From Clostridiales bacterium (GTDB taxonomy: Bacteria; Bacillota; Clostridia; Oscillospirales; CAG-272), in the NCBI GenBank assembly GCA_016280525.1, contig JAEEGW010000173.1, forward strand, positions 1-9,738: a DNA stretch of 9,738 bases, written 5' to 3'. Below, one piece after another: positions 1 to 6,208 of the stretch. The notes beneath the pieces are model-generated. The model was not told the origin of the DNA and did no database searches. It saw only the letters and a program-made list of their open reading frames with translations. The translations under genes and the position numbers were made by a program. The number at the start of each line of letters is the position of its first letter. The first letter of the stretch is position 1.

Positions 1-1973
1 ACCGCGTCTCCCGGGCGGTACGTCCTGCCCGGCGTTACGACTGTGAAAAGCGACGGGATATATTCCGTATTCACGGCGGGCAGTCTTACAAAACCCTCCG
101 CGCCGTACGGCAGACGCGCGTAAAATCCGAACGATACGACGGACGTTATGACCGCATCGAATACCTGCCCGACTTTGTCGCGGCTGAAAGCCGCCATATA
201 TAAATCGTCCATATCGCGCTCTAATTTTGTCGCCTTGTCCTCGCAGATATTCGACTGATCCGCGGCTTTATAGCAAAACGAAGCCAGTTTTTCGCCGTTT
301 TTGTCTTTGTGCAGAAGCAGGGTTTTTATAATCCTGTGCACGGTAAGATCGGGGTAACGGCGTATGGGAGATGTGAAATGACAGTAGCAGTCCGCGCCGA
401 GACCGAAGTGAGATGAATGATCCGGACTGTATTTCGCTTTCATCATACAGCGCAGTACCAGATACGAAAATACCTCGCCCTTGCCTTTTTCTTTTGCCGC
501 GTCAAGGAATTTTTCAACCGACGCAAGCGTTATGTCGTCTCCGCTCAAAGCGGCCGTGTTTATGCCGACGGAATCCGCAAACGCTTTCAGCTGCTGCAGT
601 TTTTCCGGGTCGGGGCTGCCGTGTACGCGGTAAACGCACGGCAGGCCGCGCTTTAAGAGCAGGGAAGCGACGGCTTCGTTTGCCGCGAGCATGAACTGCT
701 CTATTATCCGCTCGCTCACGCCGCGCTCCTCGATATACGCGTTTACTATCTGCCCGTCTTCTCCTATGTCAAAGCAGAATTCCGGCGAGTCAAGCTCAAG
801 CGCGTGGCGGCGCTGTGATTTGCGCTTCAGCGCGTTATAAAGCGCGAGTATATCGTCAAGGCCTCCGTTATCGAATACCGGCGCGTATTTTTTACGGTAT
901 TTGCTTTTCTCGCCTTTTTCTATAACGTCGTTTACTTCTGAATAAACCCCGCGGACTTTTGATTTTATGACGGATTCGGCTATTCTGCAGTCTTTTATCT
1001 CGCCGTCTTTATCTATGCTTATTATCGCGGACAGCGTGTATCTGTTCACGTTCGGATTGAGCGAGCAGATGCCGTTAGACAACTGCACGGGAAGCATAGG
1101 GATGACTTTGTCCGCAAAATAGACGCTCGTGCCGCGCAGATACGCTTCCTCGTCAAGCTCCGAGTTGTGCTTTACGTATTCGGAGACGTCCGCTATATGC
1201 ACGCCCAGCTCAAACCCGTTATCCGTCTTTTTTACGCATATCGCGTCGTCAAAATCCTTTGAATACGCGCCGTCTATCGTGAATATGCGCTCTTCTGTCA
1301 GATCAAGCCTGTTCTTTTTCAGCACGCGGCGCTTTGATTCCGTCTCCGCTTCGTCGGATACGGTCTCCGGAAATTCCGTTCTTATCCCGTATGAATCTAT
1401 TATCGCGTAAACGTTCGGGTAAAGCTGTTCGCAGTCCCCGTAAACTTTGTCAATGACTCCGCGCGCCGGCGTCTGGTTCGTCGTGTCCGGGTACGCGGTA
1501 ATGCGGCAGAGCACCTTGTCGCCGTCTTTCGCGCCGTTTAAATGCGCCGGGGATATGAAAGTGTCAAAGCAAAGCTTTTTATTATCCGAAATAACGACGT
1601 GCGACGCGGTCAACCTGTTGCCATCGCGGCGTTTTCTGTACCTGTAAACGCCGGTAAATGTTTTGGTGCCGCGGGATATGACCTCCGTTATATGCGCCTC
1701 GGGCCTTCCGTGATACTGTTCCACGGTAAAGCTGACCCTGTCGCCGCTGACGGCGTCTTTAACGTGCTTTGCCGGAACGAAAATATCCGCGTCCGATAAA
1801 TTCAGCCGCTCGTCCGCGGTTATAAAGCCGTAGCCCTGAGACGACGCGTCAAAAACGCCGGTAAAGATCTTAGGCGATCTTACTGCCCTTTTATTCTTTT
1901 TCACGCTGTGCCTGTCCGCTTTTTTCAGCAGGCGCTTTTTACGCGTGTTTTTTGACTGTTTTCTTTTTGCCAT
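1..1973 (-). CDS. rnr: Ribonuclease R (3'-5' exoribonuclease), C-terminus cut by window edge
   Basis: RNase R is a cytoplasmic processive 3'-5' hydrolase that degrades structured RNA and, with SmpB/tmRNA, takes part in RNA quality control. About 657 residues are visible. A very basic stretch (1-34) is followed by cold-shock domains near 36-100 and 105-170 (GYGFI at about 47-51), then the RNB domain. The catalytic loop IDGAYSKDFDDAI holds the expected aspartates at 234, 240, 242 and 243. TSPIRRYPDL begins at residue 534, the second RNB signature. An S1 domain starts near residue 600 and is truncated, so perhaps 50-100 residues are missing. There is no room for the N-terminal winged helix seen in some RNase R proteins. 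The ATG follows AAGGA with about 10 bases between. It lies 72 bases downstream of secG, a classical Bacillota arrangement in which smpB often comes next. Family assignment is very secure. Confidence 0.96.
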   Translation of the reverse strand, partial: MAKRKQSKNTRKKRLLKKADRHSVKKNKRAVRSPKIFTGVFDASSQGYGFITADERLNLSDADIFVPAKHVKDAVSGDRVSFTVEQYHGRPEAHITEVISRGTKTFTGVYRYRKRRDGNRLTASHVVISDNKKLCFDTFISPAHLNGAKDGDKVLCRITAYPDTTNQTPARGVIDKVYGDCEQLYPNVYAIIDSYGIRTEFPETVSDEAETESKRRVLKKNRLDLTEERIFTIDGAYSKDFDDAICVKKTDNGFELGVHIADVSEYVKHNSELDEEAYLRGTSVYFADKVIPMLPVQLSNGICSLNPNVNRYTLSAIISIDKDGEIKDCRIAESVIKSKVRGVYSEVNDVIEKGEKSKYRKKYAPVFDNGGLDDILALYNALKRKSQRRHALELDSPEFCFDIGEDGQIVNAYIEERGVSERIIEQFMLAANEAVASLLLKRGLPCVYRVHGSPDPEKLQQLKAFADSVGINTAALSGDDITLASVEKFLDAAKEKGKGEVFSYLVLRCMMKAKYSPDHSSHFGLGADCYCHFTSPIRRYPDLTVHRIIKTLLLHKDKNGEKLASFCYKAADQSNICEDKATKLERDMDDLYMAAFSRDKVGQVFDAVITSVVSFGFYARLPYGAEGFVRLPAVNTEYIPSLFTVVTPGRTYRPGDA

Positions 1974-1990
1974 TTATTTTAATTCCTTAA

Positions 1991-2018
1991 TATACAAAAT
2001 CGGCACGTTCGTGCCGAT
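1991..2018 (-). terminator. Intrinsic terminator or attenuator between secG and rnr
   Basis: On the minus strand a perfect 8-bp stem, ATCGGCAC / GTGCCGAT with a GAAC loop, is followed by TTTTGTATATT. It sits after the secG stop and about 15 bases before the rnr ribosome binding site. I see no convincing separate rnr promoter in the gap, so partial readthrough is the likely mode, making it an attenuator of rnr. The T tract is interrupted, so its strength is uncertain. Confidence 0.7.
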
Positions 2019-2045
2019 CTGCAGTTGTTGTTTTCTTTCGCCTGA

Positions 2046-2492
2046 TCATTCAGCCGCGGCAGTTTCAGCTTCGGTAGTCGCCTCAGCCTCTGTCGCTTCA
2101 GCAGTAGTCGCTTCAGCAGTAGTCGCTTCCGCTTCGGTAACTTCAGCCGTCGTTGCCTCGCCTTCGGTCGTCACTTCCGTTTCAGCGTCCGTAACGGCTT
2201 CGGTCGTCGTTTCAGTCGACGTGCTCGGATGGTTGTGCTGATAGTTCATTATAAGCGCGAACACTATAACTATAACGGCAAACACGATAGCGATGATCGT
2301 CGTCACCTTTGCAAGCTTCTTGTCCTTGGAACGCTGTTTGTTCTTGCCGGTGTAATTTTCGGGGCTGCCGCCGGATATGACCTGGGAGAGTTTTCTGTTG
2401 GACTGTCCGCCGGTCTGGAAAAGAACGAAAACTATAAGTGCTATTGCAAGTAATATAAGAAGCACTGCAAGTATGATATTCAAGATCTCCAT
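2046..2492 (-). CDS. secG: SecG, protein translocase subunit, with long Thr/Ala/Glu-rich C-terminal tail
   Basis: SecG is the small membrane subunit of the SecYEG translocon and assists SecA-driven protein export. Two hydrophobic helices are visible, at residues 3-25 and 63-83. The loop between them begins FQTGGQSNRKLSQ, close to the SecG family pattern, and continues basic (KNKQRSKDKK at 50-59). SecG is normally about 75-80 residues, but this one has 148. The extra part, from about 85 to the end, is almost only Thr, Ala, Glu and Val, and by the known N-out/C-out topology it would lie outside the membrane. The start is supported by GGAGGA nine bases upstream. The position just before rnr supports the call. 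The tail is in frame and ends at a TGA without sign of a frameshift, so it appears genuine. Confidence 0.93.
   Translation of the reverse strand: MEILNIILAVLLILLAIALIVFVLFQTGGQSNRKLSQVISGGSPENYTGKNKQRSKDKKLAKVTTIIAIVFAVIVIVFALIMNYQHNHPSTSTETTTEAVTDAETEVTTEGEATTAEVTEAEATTAEATTAEATEAEATTEAETAAAE
2049..2228 (-). repeat. Low-complexity repeat encoding the SecG tail
   Basis: The last 60 codons of secG are built from short variants of Thr-Thr-Ala-Glu-Ala. Two exact adjacent copies of a 15-bp unit (cttcagcagtagtcg on the plus strand) lie at 2096-2110 and 2111-2125, with degenerate copies around them. All copies stay in frame, consistent with growth by slippage under selection for reading frame. Confidence 0.75.
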
Positions 2493-2577
2493 TATTTTAT
2501 TTCCTCCAAAAAGTTGAATCGTGTTAAATATCAGTCCGGAAAGCAGACTTAAAAAAGCCCGGCAACCGGATAAGCAG
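2493..2577 (-). other. secG leader with short repeats and a mini-hairpin
   Basis: The untranslated leader contains two imperfect direct repeats, CTGCTTATCCGG (2577-2566) and CTGCTTTCCGG (2546-2536). Between them CCGG-TTG-CCGG is followed by GCTTTTTT, a weak terminator-like shape with a stem of only 4 bp. The first TCCGG could alternatively pair with the CCGGA of the second repeat. No known riboswitch class is recognised, and whether it regulates anything is open. Confidence 0.3.
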
Positions 2578-2581
2578 AATT

Positions 2582-2610
2582 ATTATAACACAAATGTTTG
2601 TAAAAAGCAA
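2582..2610 (-). promoter_or_regulatory. Sigma-A-type promoter of secG (extended -10)
   Basis: On the minus strand TATAAT (2587-2582) is preceded by TGT, giving an extended -10, and lies 17 bases from TTGCTT (2610-2605). The -35 matches the consensus at only three positions, but the perfect -10 and the extension compensate. The predicted transcript has a leader of about 80 bases before the secG ATG. Confidence 0.75.
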
Positions 2611-2647
2611 TATGTAAAACGAAAAAATATTGAATTTTTTTCCGGTT

Positions 2648-3964
2648 TTATTTTACGCCAATATGAGCGGCGACGTATTTCAAAAGCATATCGCGTTCGT
2701 TTTGCACAGCGTCGGAGATCACGCCGTCAAGCGCGTAACGCAGCAGTTCTCCCACCACAGGTCCTTTTTTTACGCCGAGAGAAATTATATCCCGCCCGTT
2801 TATCGCAAGGTCGCTGACGTTCAGCGCCGCGCCGTTTTCCTCCGCCTCGCATATTATATCGTACGCGGCGTTCAAGCCCGCCAGACGGCCGTAAAAACGC
2901 GGATCCTGCGCAAGTATGTCCGCGCGTTTCAGTTTTATAACGTCCTTCGCCGTCTTTATGCCGACCTTTGAGGCAAAGCGCTTTACGGCGACTTTGTCTT
3001 CGCCGTTTATTTCATCGTCGCAGTGCTGAATAATGCGGCATACCGTATCTGTCAGAGCGGAGGAGCAGCGCAGGCGCGAAAGCACGTTTGCCGCCACGGT
3101 GTCGCGTATGCGCAGAGTGTCCGCGCCGTCCGCGCCGGAAGGCTTTACCGTGTCGTGCAGAAGCGCCGCAAGCCGCAGATGCAAAAGCGGCTCCGTATAT
3201 GAAATGCAGTTCACCGTGTGCTCGTATAAATCGTATCCGCCGCCGTCGCCGTATTCGCGCTCACAGCCTTTCTGCACCGCAAGCTCCGGGATCAGCAGGA
3301 ATATGACGTCCGAATACTCGTGCAGTATCTCTTTCGCGTTGCCGCCGCATAACAGCTTGCAAAGCTCGGCAAAAACGCGCTCGTGCGATACGGTAAGTAT
3401 GTATTTTCTGTTTCTGTGTATCGCTTCTTTCGTGTTTTCTTCTATCGTGAAGCCCAGAACCGACGAAAAGCGCATGGCGCGCAAAAGCCGCAGGTGATCC
3501 TCGGCAAATCTGTCGTCCGGATCGCCCACGCAGCGTATTATGCGGTTTTCAATATCCGACACGCCGCCGAAAAGATCCACGTAGCCCTTTTGTTTGGAGT
3601 ACGCCACGGCGTTTATCGTCAGGTCGCGGCGGCACAGATCGTCTTTTACGTCGCGCGAAAACGTCACGGCGTCCGGATGACGGCCGTCGGAATACGTTGA
3701 TTCAAGTCTGAAAGAAGTTATTTCCACCGGCACGCCGTCAACTATCACCGTTACCGTGCCGTGCTTCATACCGGTCTTTACAACTCGGTGACCGGCAAAA
3801 ACGCGCTCTACCTCCGCGGGCGTCGCGGAGGTCGTTATATCGTAATCGTGCGCGGGTTTCTGCATAAGCGTGTCCCGGACGGCGCCGCCGACCAGATACG
3901 CGTCATAACCGCAGCCGTAAAGTTTGTCCAGCGTATAATTTATCTCATTAGGAAGATCAAGCAT
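2648..3964 (-). CDS. cca: CCA tRNA nucleotidyltransferase, HD-domain type
   Basis: This enzyme adds or repairs the 3' CCA end of tRNAs in the cytoplasm without a nucleic-acid template. The class II head is clear: LVGGAVRD at 24-31, the metal-binding HDYDITT (Asp40 and Asp42), a third carboxylate probably Glu81, RRDLTINA at 112-119, and EDHLRLLRAMRF at 155-166, whose EDxxR is the nucleotide-selecting motif. A C-terminal HD domain follows, with His249 and LLHD at 268-271. The length of 438 residues is normal for the Cca-HD form. The start is supported by AAAGGGA upstream and by the expected short lead-in before LVGG. The gene has its own -10 box and a very short leader. A poly(A) polymerase is the main alternative, but the EDxxR motif and the Gram-positive context favour CCA addition. 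Confidence 0.95.
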   Translation of the reverse strand: MLDLPNEINYTLDKLYGCGYDAYLVGGAVRDTLMQKPAHDYDITTSATPAEVERVFAGHRVVKTGMKHGTVTVIVDGVPVEITSFRLESTYSDGRHPDAVTFSRDVKDDLCRRDLTINAVAYSKQKGYVDLFGGVSDIENRIIRCVGDPDDRFAEDHLRLLRAMRFSSVLGFTIEENTKEAIHRNRKYILTVSHERVFAELCKLLCGGNAKEILHEYSDVIFLLIPELAVQKGCEREYGDGGGYDLYEHTVNCISYTEPLLHLRLAALLHDTVKPSGADGADTLRIRDTVAANVLSRLRCSSALTDTVCRIIQHCDDEINGEDKVAVKRFASKVGIKTAKDVIKLKRADILAQDPRFYGRLAGLNAAYDIICEAEENGAALNVSDLAINGRDIISLGVKKGPVVGELLRYALDGVISDAVQNERDMLLKYVAAHIGVK

Positions 3965-3993
3965 AGCCTGTCCCTTTCTTACGTTCTGTATAT

Positions 3994-3999
3994 ATTATA
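3994..3999 (-). promoter_or_regulatory. Probable -10 box of the cca promoter
   Basis: The minus strand reads CAGTTATAATATATAC, a perfect TATAAT about 30 bases upstream of the cca ATG. The hexamer 17 bases further up is ATAATG, which does not match a -35, so only the -10 is well supported. Confidence 0.5.
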
Positions 4000-4063
4000 A
4001 CTGATAAATAACAAAGCATTATTAACTGTCCGTAACGTTTTATGATTATTTACATACAAATAC

Positions 4064-4092
4064 TTGAAAAAAACGGTTTAATGTGCTAAAAT
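4064..4092 (+). promoter_or_regulatory. Sigma-A promoter of the rightward C26-hydrolase gene
   Basis: TTGAAA (4064-4069) and TAAAAT (4087-4092) each match consensus at five of six positions and are exactly 17 bases apart. TGC directly before the -10 gives an extended -10. The start codon lies 24 bases downstream, after AGGAG at 4105-4109. It is divergent from the cca promoter. Confidence 0.85.
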
Positions 4093-4115
4093 AAGCGTCA
4101 CAAAAGGAGATTCAT

Positions 4116-4826
4116 ATGAAAAACCCTATAATCCTTATATTTTCGTCAAGAAAAGACGACCTTACGTTTTGCAGTATAAGATATTCTGACGCGATACTCG
4201 CCTGCGGCGGCATACCGCTCATAGTTCCCATGAAGACGGACGAGGCGGCGCTTAAACAGCTGTGCGAGTACGCGGACGGTTTTCTTTTTGCCGGCGGCGT
4301 TGACGTGGACCCGTCCATATACGGCGAGGAGAAGCTGAACGACACGGTCGAGATAGATAATATACGCGATTCGCTTGAAATGAGCGCGGTAAAGCTCATA
4401 GCCGCAACGGATAAACCCGTTTTAGGCATCTGTCGCGGCATCCAGAGCGTCAACGTGGGTCTGGGCGGCAGTCTGTGGCAGGATATACCCGCGCAGATAC
4501 CCGGCGCGCTGTGCCACCGGCAGAAAATCCCCGGCACGGAGACGACGCATGAGGTAACCGTCAGACCGGGCACGAGGATGTACGAAATAGCGGGCGCGGA
4601 GAAGATAATGACGAATTCTTTTCATCATCAGGCGGTAAAAAAGCCGGCGGACGGACTTATAATATCCGCGCAGGCGTCAGACGGGATGACAGAGGCGCTG
4701 GAGCTGCCGGGTGAGCGGTTTTTCATGCTCGTGCAGTGGCATCCGGAATTTACGGCAACGACGGACAAAGTATCCGGATCACTTTTCAAAACCTTTATAA
4801 ACGAAGCAAAGCGCGTACGCGTTTGA
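4116..4826 (+). CDS. Gamma-glutamyl-gamma-aminobutyrate hydrolase family protein (peptidase C26, class-I GATase-like)
   Basis: The 236-residue protein has the class-I glutamine-amidotransferase fold used by PuuD-type enzymes, which hydrolyse gamma-glutamyl amide bonds. The nucleophile is Cys106 in LGICRG. SFHHQAV at 168-174 is the family signature, and VQWHPEF supplies the catalytic His209 and Glu211. FAGGVDVDP at 58-66 is also typical of the family. There is no signal peptide, so it is cytoplasmic. The start is fixed by AGGAG six bases upstream and a promoter just before it. No putrescine or GABA pathway gene is nearby, so the true substrate, which could be another gamma-glutamyl compound, cannot be told from context. 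The lipoprotein gene follows after 60 bases and may be co-transcribed. Confidence 0.92.
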   Translation: MKNPIILIFSSRKDDLTFCSIRYSDAILACGGIPLIVPMKTDEAALKQLCEYADGFLFAGGVDVDPSIYGEEKLNDTVEIDNIRDSLEMSAVKLIAATDKPVLGICRGIQSVNVGLGGSLWQDIPAQIPGALCHRQKIPGTETTHEVTVRPGTRMYEIAGAEKIMTNSFHHQAVKKPADGLIISAQASDGMTEALELPGERFFMLVQWHPEFTATTDKVSGSLFKTFINEAKRVRV

Positions 4827-4838
4827 TATTAAATATTT

Positions 4839-4871
4839 GACCGCGGACAGGCGCGCGAGCGTGCGGCGGTC
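4839..4871 (+). other. Intercistronic stem-loop just before the lipoprotein ribosome binding site
   Basis: GACCGC (4839-4844) is complementary to GCGGTC (4866-4871), and the enclosed bases 4851-4864 fold into a second stem GCGCG / CGTGC with a CGAG loop and one G-T pair. No T run follows, so it is not an intrinsic terminator. It ends four bases before GGAGG of the lipoprotein gene and could affect mRNA stability or translation start. Confidence 0.5.
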
Positions 4872-4886
4872 GGACGGAGGATCTAT

Positions 4887-5531
4887 ATGAATAATAACGG
4901 AAAAAACAAAAACAGCGGATCATCAAAGCTCATTAAAATACTGTGCGCGGCGGCCGTGATCACAGCCATGATGCTTTCATTGTTCGTTATGACGGGTTGT
5001 CAGCAGAACGGCGGCGACGACGTGACCACCGATGAAGAGCCCGAAGTGACGAAAAAACAGAATAATTCCGAAACCTCTACCGGTACGGAGACCGATCTGC
5101 AGATAACGGCGGTCCAGGACGGAGAAGTGAAAGCCGGAGAGACCGTTACGGTCAAAATCAAACTCACCAACGTAACGGAGCTGGCGTCCCTTGCGCTGAC
5201 CGCAACGTGGGACGACGAGCTTAAGCTTATTGACGCGAGCTACGGTCCGGAATTCAGCGGCGGCCTGAGACACACGCCCGATATGGATGAAGAAGACGGC
5301 GGGTGGGCAGGCGTAAAATGCCCGTTCACGTTCAACTGGGTAGCGCTTACCGAGACTGACGCCGTGTTCGGCGACTGCACGTATATAACCGCGCATTTTG
5401 AAACGGATGAGAACAAGCCCGGCACGTATCATTTCTCACTGAAAGCAAACCCGGACAATATATTCGACTGCTCGGATGAAAACGTTCCCTACGTGCTCAC
5501 AAGCGCCGAGATCGTCGTATCCCCGAAATAA
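4887..5531 (+). CDS. Lipoprotein with a cohesin-like beta-sandwich domain
   Basis: The 214-residue protein starts with a charged n-region and a hydrophobic stretch (15-35) ending in FVMTGC, so Cys38 is the likely lipidated residue. Met at the -3 position is less usual than Leu. An acidic Thr/Glu/Asn linker (about 42-70) leads to a single domain at about 71-214. It begins QITAVQDGEVKAGETVTV and includes TATWDDELKL, then FNWVALTE and NPDNIFD. That pattern matches cohesin domains and related proteins of gut Clostridia. Cohesins bind dockerins in cellulosomes, but many single-domain lipoproteins of this kind have no known partner. No dockerin or glycoside hydrolase is visible here. The start is supported by GGAGG six bases upstream. 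The protein should sit on the outer face of the membrane. Fold call is fairly strong; function is open. Confidence 0.82.
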   Translation: MNNNGKNKNSGSSKLIKILCAAAVITAMMLSLFVMTGCQQNGGDDVTTDEEPEVTKKQNNSETSTGTETDLQITAVQDGEVKAGETVTVKIKLTNVTELASLALTATWDDELKLIDASYGPEFSGGLRHTPDMDEEDGGWAGVKCPFTFNWVALTETDAVFGDCTYITAHFETDENKPGTYHFSLKANPDNIFDCSDENVPYVLTSAEIVVSPK

Positions 5532-5550
5532 TAAAGAATAATACTGATAT

Positions 5551-5580
5551 AAGGCGGCCGGAAGGTCGCCTTGATTTATA
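5551..5580 (+). terminator. Hairpin terminator after the cohesin-like lipoprotein gene
   Basis: AAGGCGGCC (5551-5559) pairs with GGTCGCCTT (5564-5572) as a 9-bp stem with one G-T pair and a GGAA (GNRA) loop. The following TTGATTTATA is only moderately T-rich. It lies 20 bases after the stop codon, which fits the end of the C26-lipoprotein transcript. Confidence 0.75.
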
Positions 5581-5613
5581 AAAAGAAAAATTTTTTGAAA
5601 AAATAAAAATTTT

Positions 5614-5640
5614 TGAAACTTTTTACCCGTTTTTTTCTCC
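5614..5640 (+). promoter_or_regulatory. Probable ECF-type (autoregulated) promoter of the sigma factor gene
   Basis: TGAAAC followed by TTTTT (5614-5624) is a typical ECF -35 element. CTCC (5637-5640), 17 bases downstream, resembles the CGTC/CGTA-type -10 and is followed by TTATATAGTG. The stretch just upstream is a run of A and T tracts, as in UP elements. A normal sigma-A pair is not seen: TTGAAA at 5613-5618 and TATATA at 5642-5647 are 23 bases apart. Self-regulation by the encoded sigma factor is an inference from the promoter shape. Confidence 0.55.
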
Positions 5641-5716
5641 TTATATAGTGAAAAGCAAAAATCAGCCGGCTTATCGTATCCGGAGCGGACAGGCAGGCTG
5701 AAAAACAGGAGACAGG

Positions 5717-6190
5717 ATGACAGATAAGGAATTTGTGCAAAGAGTGAAGGAGCAGAATAAAAAGCTGTATCTTTCCGCTCTGTCCGTCGTGAAAAACACT
5801 GCGGACGCGGAGGACGCTGTTGCGTCCGCCGTAGCGTACGCGTGGGAAAAGTTAGCCGACCTGCGTGACGAGGACCGGTTTGACGGCTGGCTTTTGAAGA
5901 TAACGTACACGGAAGCGAAGAAAATCAAAAAAAGATCAAGGGCATATTCGGATATAACGGAGCTTGCGGACGCGTTCGCTTACGAGCCGCAGACAAACGA
6001 CCTTGAGTTTTTTGACGTACTTTCAAATTCCGGGCTGGATCAGACGTCAAAGCGGATACTTACTATGAAATTCATGTACGGATACACACTGTCCGAGATC
6101 GCGGAGCAGACGCGTATCCCACTGTCAACTGTCAAAACAAAATACTACAGGTCGCTTGACAAGCTTGCATCCAAGCTCGGCTTATCGTGA
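5717..6190 (+). CDS. ECF-family RNA polymerase sigma factor
   Basis: The 157-residue protein has only sigma regions 2 and 4, which defines the extracytoplasmic-function group. Region 2 spans about 5-73, with DAEDAVASAVAYAWEKL at 30-46 and FDGWLLKITYTEAKK at 55-69, the part that binds core polymerase and the -10 element. Region 4 spans about 98-155, with LTMKFMYGYTLSEIAEQT and the helix-turn-helix IPLSTVKTKYYRSLDKL that reads the -35. The ATG follows AGGAG by five bases. The membrane protein gene begins 18 bases downstream, the usual arrangement of a sigma factor with its anti-sigma factor. An ECF-like promoter lies just upstream, so the gene probably activates itself. The signal it answers to is unknown. 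It is not a full SigI-type protein. Confidence 0.93.
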   Translation: MTDKEFVQRVKEQNKKLYLSALSVVKNTADAEDAVASAVAYAWEKLADLRDEDRFDGWLLKITYTEAKKIKKRSRAYSDITELADAFAYEPQTNDLEFFDVLSNSGLDQTSKRILTMKFMYGYTLSEIAEQTRIPLSTVKTKYYRSLDKLASKLGLS

Positions 6191-6208
6191 CCGTAAGGAG
6201 GAAACATT

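Noticed and set aside
413..694. Plus-strand frames inside rnr
   Set aside because: Antisense to a well-conserved RNase R domain and without translation signals.
2493..2581. Known riboswitch or T-box in the secG leader
   Set aside because: The leader is short and no conserved riboswitch or T-box motif was recognised.
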